Assembly: GCF_003258605.2 (NCBI RefSeq)
Contig: NZ_CP031264.1
Coordinates: forward strand, 6,688,232-6,752,231
Length of the DNA stretch: 64,000 nucleotides
Origin: Peterkaempfera bronchialis
GTDB taxonomy: Bacteria > Actinomycetota > Actinomycetes > Streptomycetales > Streptomycetaceae
Reading direction: 5' to 3'
The translations under genes and the position numbers were made by a program. The notes under the pieces are model-generated. The model was not told where the DNA came from, made no database searches, and saw nothing but the letters and a program-made list of their open reading frames with translations. Shown piece by piece: positions 49,103 through 57,570 of this stretch (within the stretch, counting starts at the first letter, position 1; each line of letters begins with the position of its first letter).

Positions 49103-50173
49103 ATGACCGCAGCGCTGTGGAACCCCGTGACCCTGGGGGACATCCCCCTGGAGCACCGCCTGGCGATGGCCCCGATGACACGGGACCGGTCCACACCCGA
49201 GGGCGTGCCGACCGAGCTGAACGCCGAGTACTACGCCCAGCGCGCATCCATGGCGCTGATCATCACCGAGGGCACCCAGCCCTCCGCCGACGGGCAGGGC
49301 TATCTGCTGACCCCGGGCATCCACAGCGAGCAGCACATCGCCGGCTGGCGCAAGGTGGCGGACGCGGTCCACGAGGCCGGCGGCCGGATGGTGATCCAGC
49401 TGATGCATACGGGACGGATCTCCCACCCCGACAACACCCTGCACGGTCGCCGCCCGGTGGCGCCGTCCGAGGTCAGGCCGGCGGGCGCGATGTTCACCGC
49501 GTCGGGCCCGCAGGAGATGCCGGTGCCGAGGGAGCTGTCGACCCAGGAAGTCGCCGCCACGGTGGACGACTACCGCCGCGCCGCCGCCGCGGCGATCGAG
49601 GCCGGTGCCGACGGCGTGGAGATCCACGGGGCCAACGGCTACCTGGTGCACCAGTTCCTGTCCAGCAACGCCAACCTCCGCACCGACCGCTACGGCGGCT
49701 CCGTCGAGAACCGGATCCGCTTCGCGGTGGAGGTGGCCACAGCGGTGGCGGACGAGATCGGTGCGGGCCGCACCGGGTTCCGGATCTCGCCCGGCAACCC
49801 GTTCAACGACATCGTCGAGGCCGACACGGCCGAGCTCTACCCGGCGCTGGTAGGCGCGCTGGCACCGCTGGGCCTCGCCTATCTGCACATCGCCCACGGC
49901 GGCGACGAGCAGCTGCTGCGCAGCCTCCGCGACGCCTGGCCGACCGCAGTGGTCCTGAACCGCGGCGGCGCCGACCTCGACGCCCGGGTCGCGGACATCG
50001 AGGCCGGTTTGGCGGATGTCATCACCGTCGGCGCGATGGCGCTGGCCAACCCCGACCTGGTCGAGCGGGTGCGCTCCGGTGCGCCTCTCAACACCCCGGA
50101 CCCGAGCACCTTCTACGGGGGCGGCGAGGCGGGCTACACCGACTACCCGAAGCTCCCCGCGACCATCGGCTGA
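49103..50173 (+). CDS. Alkene reductase, Old Yellow Enzyme family
   Basis: A 356-residue FMN-dependent NAD(P)H oxidoreductase. It begins WNPVTLGDIPLEHRLAMAPM and shows MVIQLMHTGRISHPD, the substrate-binding His/Asn pair in GVEIHGANGYLVHQFLS, the FMN loop DRYGGSVENR and the end VITVGAMALANPDLVERV. It should reduce electrophilic alkenes such as enones or nitro esters. A strong GGAGG precedes the ATG. It is followed by a MarR regulator 9 bp later; such pairs commonly respond to quinones or electrophiles. Confidence 0.93.
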   Translation: MTAALWNPVTLGDIPLEHRLAMAPMTRDRSTPEGVPTELNAEYYAQRASMALIITEGTQPSADGQGYLLTPGIHSEQHIAGWRKVADAVHEAGGRMVIQLMHTGRISHPDNTLHGRRPVAPSEVRPAGAMFTASGPQEMPVPRELSTQEVAATVDDYRRAAAAAIEAGADGVEIHGANGYLVHQFLSSNANLRTDRYGGSVENRIRFAVEVATAVADEIGAGRTGFRISPGNPFNDIVEADTAELYPALVGALAPLGLAYLHIAHGGDEQLLRSLRDAWPTAVVLNRGGADLDARVADIEAGLADVITVGAMALANPDLVERVRSGAPLNTPDPSTFYGGGEAGYTDYPKLPATIG

Positions 50174-50182
50174 GGAGGGCGG

Positions 50183-50662
50183 ATGACCACCCCCCCTGTT
50201 CGGTATCCGAGCACGGCACGCGGCGGACGCCTCAGCTATGCGGTCTTCCTGCTCGCCCGGGCCCACCGCGCCTACGCGGCCGGGAAGCTGAGAGACCTGG
50301 GCCTGCACCCCGGGCAGGAGCTGCTGCTGATGCAGCTGCTCGACAGGGACGGGCAGACCCAGTCCGAGCTTCTGGAGAGCGTCGGCCTGGACCACTCGAC
50401 CGTCTCCAAGTCCCTGCGCCGCATGCAGCAGGCCGGGCTGCTCACCCGGGAACCGGCCGAGCACGACCGGCGGGTCCTGAACGTCAGGCTCACCGACAGG
50501 GGCCGGGAGATGCGCGAGCCGCTGGAGGCCATGTGGTCCGCGCTGGAGCGGATCTCCGTCCAGGGCCTGGACGAGGGTGAGATCGAGTCCTTCATCGCCG
50601 TGGCCCGGAGGATCGAGGGGTCGATCGCCGACCGCGACCGCACAGGGGGCCGGCCGGAGTGA
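50183..50662 (+). CDS. MarR-family regulator paired with the Old Yellow Enzyme
   Basis: A 159-residue winged-helix protein. The DNA-binding region is LGLHPGQELLLMQLLDRDGQ, SELLESVGLDHSTVSKSLRR and the wing EPAEHDRRVLNVRLTDRG. There is no conserved redox cysteine (no Cys at all in the sequence), so sensing would be by ligand binding. It lies 9 bp after the reductase gene and probably represses both from the palindrome at 49070. Confidence 0.9.
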   Translation: MTTPPVRYPSTARGGRLSYAVFLLARAHRAYAAGKLRDLGLHPGQELLLMQLLDRDGQTQSELLESVGLDHSTVSKSLRRMQQAGLLTREPAEHDRRVLNVRLTDRGREMREPLEAMWSALERISVQGLDEGEIESFIAVARRIEGSIADRDRTGGRPE

Positions 50663-50688
50663 CCCCCGGCCGAGGCGTCACCGACGGA

Positions 50689-50724
50689 CAGGCCCGGCCC
50701 GGCAGTACGCGCCGGCCGGGCCTG
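50689..50724 (+). terminator. Hairpin after the marR gene
   Basis: CAGGCCCGGCCCGGC pairs with GCCGGCCGGGCCTG (one bulged C) around a 7-base loop, 27 bp after the stop. Confidence 0.65.
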
Positions 50725-50813
50725 CCCGAGACCGCCCATGGCGGGTTCGCGGTGTACCCCGGTGATGCGCCGGATACGGTGCACACCAAGACCCGCCTTC
50801 CGGAAGGATTGCC

Positions 50814-51239
50814 ATGACCGAGCCGTCCACCCCGTCCGAGCCGACCCCCGACCCCGAGGTCGTCGAACTCGCCGGGCGGATCTTCACGGCGGCACGGACC
50901 GGCGACGCCGCGACGCTCGCCGCCTACCTGGACGCCGGCGTCCCCGCCAACCTCTCCAATGACCGGGGCGACACCCTGGTGATGCTCGCCGCCTACCACG
51001 GCCACCCCGACGCCGTCCGCGCCCTGCTGGAGCGCGGCGCCGACCCCGACCGGGCCAACGACCGGGGCCAGACCCCGCTCGCCGGCGCGGTCTTCAAGGG
51101 CGAGGACGACGTGGTGCGGGCCCTGGTGGAGGGCGGCGCCGACCCCCGCGCCGGGCAGCCCTCGGCACTGGACGCCGCCCGGATGTTCGGCAAGGACGAG
51201 CTGCTGAAGCTGCTCGACCGGCCCGGCGACCGACCCTGA
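50814..51239 (+). CDS. Ankyrin repeat protein
   Basis: A 141-residue protein made mainly of three to four ankyrin repeats: NDRGDTLVMLAAYHGHPDAV, ALLERGADPDRANDRGQTPL and ALVEGGADPRAGQPSALDAA. The repeats match the usual TPLxxAAxxGHxxxVxxLLxxGAD pattern. Ankyrin proteins mediate protein contacts, and the partner is unknown. In streptomycetes single small ankyrin proteins are often linked to catalase or stress genes; none is adjacent here. GGAAGGA precedes the ATG. Confidence 0.9.
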   Translation: MTEPSTPSEPTPDPEVVELAGRIFTAARTGDAATLAAYLDAGVPANLSNDRGDTLVMLAAYHGHPDAVRALLERGADPDRANDRGQTPLAGAVFKGEDDVVRALVEGGADPRAGQPSALDAARMFGKDELLKLLDRPGDRP

Positions 51240-51285
51240 GGGCCACCCGGGGAGCGCTCCTGACCAGCGGGTATCCTGGTCCGCC

Positions 51286-51807
51286 GTGGAGATACAGGTG
51301 GTGGGGTACGCGCACCCGGACGCGGTCCGGCTGATCGCCGAGGTCCAGCAGGAGTATGTGATCCGGTACGGCGGCATGGACGTCACCCCGGTCGACCCGC
51401 GCCAGTTCGAGCCACCTCGCGGCCTCTTCGCCGTGGGGTACCTCGGGGGCGAGCCGGTGGCCTGCGGCGGCTGGCGGGCCAGGGAGGCGGACGGACCGGG
51501 GCTGGCGGCCGGCGACGCCGAACTCAAGCGGATGTACGTCACCCCCGCCGCCCGTGGCCGGGGCCTCTCCCGCACCCTGCTGCGCCACCTCGAAGCGACA
51601 GCCGTCGAGGCCGGACGCTCCCGGATGGTGCTGGAGACCGGTACCGAGCAGCCGGAGGCGGTCGCCCTCTACACATCCGAGGGGTATGCGGCGGTGGTCA
51701 AGTTCGGCGTCTACCGCGACACACCGGAGAGCATCTGCCTCGGCAAGGCCCTGACCCCCGCCGTCCCGGTGCAGCGCTCGGCGGACCGCGCCCCCGGCGT
51801 GGTCTGA
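51286..51807 (+). CDS. GNAT-family N-acetyltransferase
   Basis: A 173-residue acetyltransferase. The acetyl-CoA-binding motif A is LKRMYVTPAARGRGLSRTLL (about 85-104), preceded by VACGGWRA and followed by SRMVLETGTEQPEAVALYTS and GYAAVVKFGVY. The substrate is unknown. The GTG at 51286 lies 8 bp after TATCCT, so a leaderless mRNA is likely. Confidence 0.92.
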   Translation: MEIQVVGYAHPDAVRLIAEVQQEYVIRYGGMDVTPVDPRQFEPPRGLFAVGYLGGEPVACGGWRAREADGPGLAAGDAELKRMYVTPAARGRGLSRTLLRHLEATAVEAGRSRMVLETGTEQPEAVALYTSEGYAAVVKFGVYRDTPESICLGKALTPAVPVQRSADRAPGVV

Positions 51808-51919
51808 CCGCCGCTGTCCGTCACCCCTGCGGGTGGGTCCGGCGGCCATGGTGCCGTCTCCCGGGTCATCCTGAAGGCCGAGGCGCCGACCGGCGGACGC
51901 CGTCGGCGAGGAGCCCGCA

Positions 51920-52798
51920 ATGGACAGCAGCGCTCAGGTGCGCGAGGTCGTGGTCGGCGTCGACGCGCTGCCGGAGTGCGGCGCCGCCGTGGAGTGGGCG
52001 GCGGCCGAGGCGGAACGCCGGGGCTGCCCGCTGCGGCTGGTGCACGCGGTCTCCACCGGGACCGGCACCCTCTCCAAGCGGGCCTCGGCCGGTGCCACCG
52101 AGCTGATCCTCCAGGCCGGCCGCGACCTGCTGGCCGTGGCGGTGGCGCAGGCCGTGGCGGCCCATCCCGGTCTGGAGACGGCCGACACGGTGGTGGCGGC
52201 CGACCCTGCGGCGGCGCTGCTGGACGCGGCCGGGCCGCACACCCTGGTCGTGGTGGGCTCCCGTGGGCGGGGCGGGTTCGCCGCGCTGCTGCTGGGCTCG
52301 GTGAGCCTGCGGGTGGCCGCCCACGCCAGGTGCCCGGTGGTCGTGGTGCACGCCCCTCCGGCGCCCGCCCAGGGGCTGAGTGTGCTGGTCGGCGTGGGCG
52401 GTGAGGAGGACATCCCCGTGGTCAGGTTCGCCTTCGACCTGGCGGCCCATCGGGCGGCGCCGGTCCGGGCCCTGCACGCCTGGTCGGCGGTGTCCGACGC
52501 GGGCCAGCTGGTGCCGCTGGTCGACAGTCTGGACGAGGAGGAGCGCGAGCACGCCCGGCTGCTGTCCCGCACGATGGAGGCCGCCCGCTCGGGCTTTCCG
52601 CAGAGCCAGGTGGTGACCGACGTGGTGAGCGGCACCCCCGCCGCCGCCCTGGTGGAGGCCTCGGCCCATGCCGCCCTGCTGGTGGTCGGCGCCTCCCGGC
52701 GGGGCAGGGCCGGACACCTGGGGCTGCATCCGGGCCGCGTGGTCCATGCCGTACTGCACCATGCGCACTGCCCGGTCGCCGTGGTCCCGGTCCCATGA
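51920..52798 (+). CDS. Universal stress protein, tandem UspA domains
   Basis: A 292-residue protein of two UspA domains (about 8-140 and 150-290). ATP-binding G-2x-G-9x-G(S/T) signatures are present in both halves: VVGSRGRGGFAALLLGSVS and VVGASRRGRAGHLGLHPG. Such proteins are often induced by hypoxia or other stress. It overlaps the next Usp gene by ATGA, forming a paired unit. Confidence 0.93.
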   Translation: MDSSAQVREVVVGVDALPECGAAVEWAAAEAERRGCPLRLVHAVSTGTGTLSKRASAGATELILQAGRDLLAVAVAQAVAAHPGLETADTVVAADPAAALLDAAGPHTLVVVGSRGRGGFAALLLGSVSLRVAAHARCPVVVVHAPPAPAQGLSVLVGVGGEEDIPVVRFAFDLAAHRAAPVRALHAWSAVSDAGQLVPLVDSLDEEEREHARLLSRTMEAARSGFPQSQVVTDVVSGTPAAALVEASAHAALLVVGASRRGRAGHLGLHPGRVVHAVLHHAHCPVAVVPVP

Positions 52799-53733
52799 GC
52801 GACGGGCCCCTGAGCAATGGGCCTGTGAGCGACGGGCCCGCGAGCGCCCACGCCGTGGGCTCCGGCGTGGCGACGCCCGTGGTGGTCGGGGTGGACGGCT
52901 CCATGGCCGCTCTGCACGCCGTGGACTGGGCGGTGGACGAGGCGGCCGCCCGGGGGCGCCCGCTGCGGGTGGTGCACGCCTCGCCATGGGACCGCTATGA
53001 GACCGACGCCACCGACAATCCCGAGCTGGCGCAGGCCCGCACAGCCGCCGCCGAGCTGGTCGGCGAGGCCGTCCGCCGTGCCGTCGCGCGGCGTCCCGGT
53101 GTGGAGGTCGGCAGCGAGCCGGTGGCGGCCGACGCCGCGACCGCGCTGGTGGCGGAGGCCCACCGCGCCTGCCTGGTGGTGGTCGGCTCCCGGGGCCACG
53201 GCGGCTTCGCCGGGATGCTGCTGGGCTCGATCGGCCTCCAGGTGGCGGCCCGGGCGGTCTGCCCGGTGGTGGTGGTACGCGGCGGTGACGCGGCCGAGCG
53301 GCGGCATCGGCGGATCGTGCTGGGCATCGGCGGGCACGGCGAGGCGGACGGTCCCGCCGCCGCCTTCGCCTTTGCGGAGGCGGCCGACTGGCAGGCCAGG
53401 CTGGAAGTGGTCCACGCCCGGCACAGCGAACTGGACCGCCTGCTCGGCGCGGTGCACCGGGCGCACCGCGGCGATGCGGCGGCCGAGGCGCGGCGGGTGC
53501 TGGAGGAGGCGGTCGCCGACGCGGTGGCGGCCCATCCGGAGGTGCGGGTCGCGCTGCACCCGGTACCCGACCGGGCGGCGCATGCGGCGCTGCTGGCGGC
53601 TGCGGTCGACGCCGACCTGCTGGTGGTCGGCTCGCACCGGCGCCGCCGTCCGACGTCGCTGCACCTCGGCCCGGTCGACCATGCGGTGCTCCACCATGCG
53701 CACTGCCCGGTGGCCGTGGTCCCCGCGCGCTGA
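52795..53733 (+). CDS. Universal stress protein, tandem UspA domains
   Basis: A 312-residue double-UspA protein. The first domain has VVVGVDGSMAALHAVDWAVD and VVGSRGHGGFAGMLLGSIG. The second is more diverged (VVGSHRRRRPTSLHLGPVDH). A Gly/Ser N-terminal extension with a SDGP-SNGP-SDGP repeat precedes residue 22, so the real start could be later, though the ATGA overlap with the previous gene supports this one. Confidence 0.92.
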   Translation: MSDGPLSNGPVSDGPASAHAVGSGVATPVVVGVDGSMAALHAVDWAVDEAAARGRPLRVVHASPWDRYETDATDNPELAQARTAAAELVGEAVRRAVARRPGVEVGSEPVAADAATALVAEAHRACLVVVGSRGHGGFAGMLLGSIGLQVAARAVCPVVVVRGGDAAERRHRRIVLGIGGHGEADGPAAAFAFAEAADWQARLEVVHARHSELDRLLGAVHRAHRGDAAAEARRVLEEAVADAVAAHPEVRVALHPVPDRAAHAALLAAAVDADLLVVGSHRRRRPTSLHLGPVDHAVLHHAHCPVAVVPAR

Positions 53734-53771
53734 GCCCCAGCACCGCCGAGCCCCGAGCGGGTCGCCGACGG

Positions 53772-53810
53772 CCGAAGCCCCGGCCGGTGGGGGACCGGCC
53801 GGGGCTTCGG
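53772..53810. terminator. Bidirectional terminator between usp and the secreted protein gene
   Basis: A perfect 17-bp stem, CCGAAGCCCCGGCCGGT, loop GGGGG, and its complement. It lies 38 bp after the usp stop and 20 bp from the convergent gene's stop. Confidence 0.85.
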
Positions 53811-53829
53811 TGTCACCGAGGAGCCCGGA

Positions 53830-56043
53830 TCAGGGGTAGCTCACCAGGTTGGCGACATTGCTGCCCGAGTTGGACGGGCCGCCGGTGCTGTTGATGACAT
53901 GGCTGATGGTGCCGGTCCCGCCGAGCGAGACGGTGACCATGTCATGGAAGCGGACACCGGACCGGTTGGGCACCTCGAAGGCGTGCTCCGCGACCACGGC
54001 CGGGTTGCTGCTGAAGTAGCAGTAGCTGCCGAGCCCCCATGCCTCATGGCTGGTCACCGAGTCGGCCACCTTGTAGGCGGCGTATCCCTTGGTGGTGCCG
54101 TTCATCCAGGCGGCCTGGTTCGGCGGGTCGTACGGCATCTCGTTCTGGTAGAAGTACGTCCGCCCGCCGTTGCCGTTCCAGATCACCTGGTGCTTCTGGT
54201 AGTGCTCCACGAAGAGGCCGTACATGGTGACGTCATTGCCGTTGACGGTCAGTCCGGTGTCGGCGGTGTTGGTGGTCCAGCCGACGCCGCTGCCGTGGTC
54301 GGCACGCCAGATCCACATGTGGTCGCCGATCACATTGGAGCTGTTGACCACCAGGGACTGGGTGGCCTTGCCGACTCCGGCGCCGCCGATCCGGAAGAAG
54401 ACGTCATGCAGCGAGGTGGGGTCGGCGGCGTGGCTCGCGGTGGAGCCCGCAGGCCCGACCTGCATCAGGACCGGCGAGTTGACCGTGCCCGCGTCGATCA
54501 GCAGTCCGGCGATCTTCACGCCGTCCACGTCGGCGACGGAGACCGCGGTGATGCCGTTGTCCGGGACCAGCGTGGCCAGGCCCAGGCCGAGCACCACCGT
54601 GTCGGCGCGGTTGATCCTCAGCGTGTCGTTGAGGTGGTACACGCCGGGGGTGAAGAGCAGGTTCTTGCCCTGGGCGAGCGCATTGTTGATGTCCGCCGCG
54701 ACCGCGCCGGGCTTGACGATGAAGAACTGGTCGATCGGCAGCGACGCACCCTGCTGGTTGCCGCCGGTCCAGCCGGCGCCCTGGGTGTTGCTGCGCAGGG
54801 CGGGGACGAAGACCTTCCAGGCCCCGGCCGCGTCCACGTAGAGGAAGGGCTTCTCGCGGACCAAGGGGGTCTGCGCGACCGTGGTGTAGGGCGGGTTGGG
54901 GAAGGTGTTGGCGGGGGCGTTGACGTCGCCCACGAAGACCATGTTCCAGTTGGAGCCGGTCCAACTGCCCCACTGGGTGTTGCGCGACAGCCACTGCTGC
55001 TGCGACCCGGACCGCACCTGACCGTCGATCTTGGAGTCGGCGATGAACCCGCCGCTGGACCAGCCGCCGTCGTCCAGCTGGAGGTTGCCCCGGACGTGCA
55101 TCCGGCGGTACGGCGCCGCCTGGGAGACCGCCCAGCGGTCGGTGCCGGAGGCGGGGGTGACCGACAGGTTCTCCGCCGACCGCCAGAAGTTCTGGGTGGC
55201 GTTGCCCTGGAACCAGTCGGCCTCGGCGTGCACCGCGCCGTTGATCGTCACATCGTCGGGGGAGAGGCCGAGGCCGGCCACCTGCGTGTAGAAGCCGACA
55301 TTGGCGTCGACGCTGTAGCTGCCGGGCTTGAAGAGCAGTGCGTAGCGCTGGGCGCCGAACTGGTTGCTCTCCTGCTGGTTGAAGACCTGGTTGAGCCTGC
55401 TCTGCACGGTGGCGGCGGACATCGACGGGTCGAAGACCGACACATTGGGCCCGAAGTCGGGCGTTCCCGGCGGCACGGCCGGGCCGGAGCCCAGGGTGAA
55501 GGACTGGGCGGCGGTGCCGTTGCAGGTCCACTGCTGGAGCTGCACGCTGTCGGCGGTCGAGGCGCTCGCCACGTCCAGGCACTTGCCGCTGCCCCGGTTG
55601 ACGAAGTGGTACGCGCCGTCGGCCTCCGCCACCGGCTGCCACTGCTGGTTGGTGCCTCCGGTGTAGGTCCAGAGCTGGATCTTGGCGCCGTCCGCCTTGG
55701 AGACATCGGTGACGTCCCACGCCTTGCTGGCGTCGCCCTGGTTGTTGATCCGGTAGTAGCCGCCGTCGGTCGCCTGGAGCTGCCACTGCTGGGCGGCGGA
55801 GCCATTGCAGCCGTACTGCTGCACGGCGGTGCCGTTGGCGGTGGCGGCGGCGCGGGCGTCCACGCAGCGCCCGCTGTTCTTGTTGACCACGCTGGTCCAG
55901 CCGGTGGGCAGCGCGGCGGCGGAGGCGGTGGGGGCCGCCGCGACCGTGAAGGCCGCGCAGGTCGCGGCCACCAGGGCGGGGGCGAGCAGCAGCGGCACCG
56001 CACGCCGACGTCGTCCCCGCAGGGGTTTGCGTACCAGGGTCAC
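53830..56043 (-). CDS. Secreted ricin-domain protein with beta-helix (GH55/pectate-lyase-like) domain
   Basis: A 737-residue exported protein. The signal peptide has several Arg (RGRRRRAVPLLLAPALVAAT) and ends near TASA/AALP; Tat export is possible. A ricin B-type lectin domain covers about 45-185, with QxW repeats (AAQQWQLQA, TNQQWQPVAE). The remainder looks like a right-handed beta-helix: LLFKPGSYSVDANVGFY, LLFTPGVYHLNDTLRINRAD, VIGDHMWIWRADHG and GYAAYKVADSVTSHEAWG. Relatives are variously labelled adenylyl cyclase or glycoside hydrolase family 55. Probably a polysaccharide-binding or -degrading enzyme. GTG 56043 has a strong GAGGAGG upstream. Confidence 0.85.
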   Translation of the reverse strand: MTLVRKPLRGRRRRAVPLLLAPALVAATCAAFTVAAAPTASAAALPTGWTSVVNKNSGRCVDARAAATANGTAVQQYGCNGSAAQQWQLQATDGGYYRINNQGDASKAWDVTDVSKADGAKIQLWTYTGGTNQQWQPVAEADGAYHFVNRGSGKCLDVASASTADSVQLQQWTCNGTAAQSFTLGSGPAVPPGTPDFGPNVSVFDPSMSAATVQSRLNQVFNQQESNQFGAQRYALLFKPGSYSVDANVGFYTQVAGLGLSPDDVTINGAVHAEADWFQGNATQNFWRSAENLSVTPASGTDRWAVSQAAPYRRMHVRGNLQLDDGGWSSGGFIADSKIDGQVRSGSQQQWLSRNTQWGSWTGSNWNMVFVGDVNAPANTFPNPPYTTVAQTPLVREKPFLYVDAAGAWKVFVPALRSNTQGAGWTGGNQQGASLPIDQFFIVKPGAVAADINNALAQGKNLLFTPGVYHLNDTLRINRADTVVLGLGLATLVPDNGITAVSVADVDGVKIAGLLIDAGTVNSPVLMQVGPAGSTASHAADPTSLHDVFFRIGGAGVGKATQSLVVNSSNVIGDHMWIWRADHGSGVGWTTNTADTGLTVNGNDVTMYGLFVEHYQKHQVIWNGNGGRTYFYQNEMPYDPPNQAAWMNGTTKGYAAYKVADSVTSHEAWGLGSYCYFSSNPAVVAEHAFEVPNRSGVRFHDMVTVSLGGTGTISHVINSTGGPSNSGSNVANLVSYP

Positions 56044-56093
56044 AGGGTTCCTCCTCAATCGGCGGTCACGCGACTCTGCGCCCACCGAAGGGG

Positions 56094-56123
56094 AAGCTAT
56101 GGCCATGACAAATAAGTTGTCAA
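56094..56123 (-). promoter_or_regulatory. Promoter with overlapping inverted repeat, secreted protein gene
   Basis: On the minus strand TTGACA (56118-56123) and TAGCTT (56094-56099) are 18 bp apart. The inverted repeat TGACAA-N5-TTGTCA (56106-56122) overlaps the -35, suggesting repression by a dimeric regulator. The local AT-richness is striking against the 70%+ GC background. Confidence 0.7.
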
Positions 56124-56146
56124 TACACCTAAGACTAAGACGTAAA

Positions 56147-57367
56147 CTATCCTGGGTGCTGCCGCCGCCGCCCGCCCCGCACCCGGTCGAGCAGCGCCCG
56201 TGAAGCCTGCCGCTCCCGGCGCTCCCGGTGATGGCGGTCAAGCGCCTCGGCCAGCATCTGGGACCGCCGCTCCACATCCAACTCGTCCAGCAGCCGGTCG
56301 ATATTGGCCAGCAGCGCCCCCTGCAACTGCCATCGGTCCGGGCGCCGCTCCATCTCCGCCACCAGCAGCCGCGAGATCCGCTCCCGGGCGGCCCGGCCGT
56401 CCAGCAGCGCCTGCGCCAGCTCCTCCTCCGCCTGCTCGGCGCTGGCCGAGACCTGGGCCGTGATCAGCCGCCCGAAGCCGTCCACCGCCGTCGCCAGCTG
56501 TTCCAGCAGGTCGCAGAGGGGGGCGGCCACCTCGTCTGGGTAGACGCGGTCCTGCCGCCCCTCCCGATCGACCGCCAGATCGGCCAGCGACCGGCACAGC
56601 GTGCGCAGCACCACCGCGCAGATCTCCAGCGTGTCCAGCCCGCTGCGCAGCACCAGCCGCGCCAGCTCGCCCTGCCGGACCCGGGGATTGAGCCGCAGGC
56701 TCTCCTCGGCCCGGGAGAGCTCCACATCCACCCGCACGATGTCCTGGTCGAGCCGCCGGGCCTCGTGCAGCCAGCCGACCGTCTCCGGCCGCGTCATCCG
56801 GTGGGTCCGGCCGCCGATGTCCAGCAGCAGGTCCCGCATCCGCCCGGCCAGCGCCTCGATGGCCTCGCCGGCGGGCTGGACGAAGACGGGCGGTGCCAGG
56901 AACAGGTTGAGCAGCATGCCCACCACGGCGCCGATCACGGTCTCGCCGACCCGCCCCCGCGCGGTCTCGGTCACATGGGTGACGCCCAGCACCAGCATGC
57001 CGCTGATCGCCACCTCGGGGACGTACTCGTCCACCCGCAGCAGATGGCCCAGCACCAGCGACGCCAGGATCAGCAGCCCCAGGCTCCACCAGCTCAGGCC
57101 CACCAGTTCGCTGAAGCCGGCCGCGATCAGCACCCCGGCGATCACGGCGACCATCCGGCGCAGCCCGTTGGTGAGGGTCGCGTACAGGGTGACCTGGACG
57201 ACCAGCAGGGCGGTCAGCGGCGCCAGCAGCGGCGCCCGGTCGGTGGTCAGGTGCAGCGCCGCCACATAGGCCAGGACGGCGGCGACCGTGGAACGGAGGG
57301 TCTGGACGACCACCGGTTCGTTGTGCCGCCGCGCGACATGGATCACGGACTCGGGGACTGCGGGCAC
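56147..57367 (-). CDS. FUSC/aromatic acid exporter-like membrane protein
   Basis: A 406-residue protein with an N-terminal membrane half (about 20-165): LLAPLTALLVVQVTLYATLT, GLLILASLVLGHLLRVDEYV and GAVVGMLLNLFLAPPVFV. A cytoplasmic helical half follows (about 175-400), rich in Glu and Arg. This matches the FUSC/DUF939 family, some of which export aromatic acids. Start GTG 57367. It lies just upstream of the secreted-protein promoter on the same strand. Confidence 0.88.
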   Translation of the reverse strand: MPAVPESVIHVARRHNEPVVVQTLRSTVAAVLAYVAALHLTTDRAPLLAPLTALLVVQVTLYATLTNGLRRMVAVIAGVLIAAGFSELVGLSWWSLGLLILASLVLGHLLRVDEYVPEVAISGMLVLGVTHVTETARGRVGETVIGAVVGMLLNLFLAPPVFVQPAGEAIEALAGRMRDLLLDIGGRTHRMTRPETVGWLHEARRLDQDIVRVDVELSRAEESLRLNPRVRQGELARLVLRSGLDTLEICAVVLRTLCRSLADLAVDREGRQDRVYPDEVAAPLCDLLEQLATAVDGFGRLITAQVSASAEQAEEELAQALLDGRAARERISRLLVAEMERRPDRWQLQGALLANIDRLLDELDVERRSQMLAEALDRHHRERRERQASRALLDRVRGGRRRQHPG

Positions 57368-57570
57368 CTCGCACCTGTCTCCGTGGGTTCCGGGTTGTCG
57401 GCGTCGGCGGTGCTTCTGCCCCTGCGGACCGCCGCTACACGCCCAGCCCGGCAGGCGGCTGCGGATTGACCCCTCCCCGGCGCCGCGCCACCGGCCGGAT
57501 CACCGTCCACCCGGCGCCTCACCGGGGGTTCGACCAGGGGCCTGCCGCGACTCGGGTATTCGAGGCGGTG

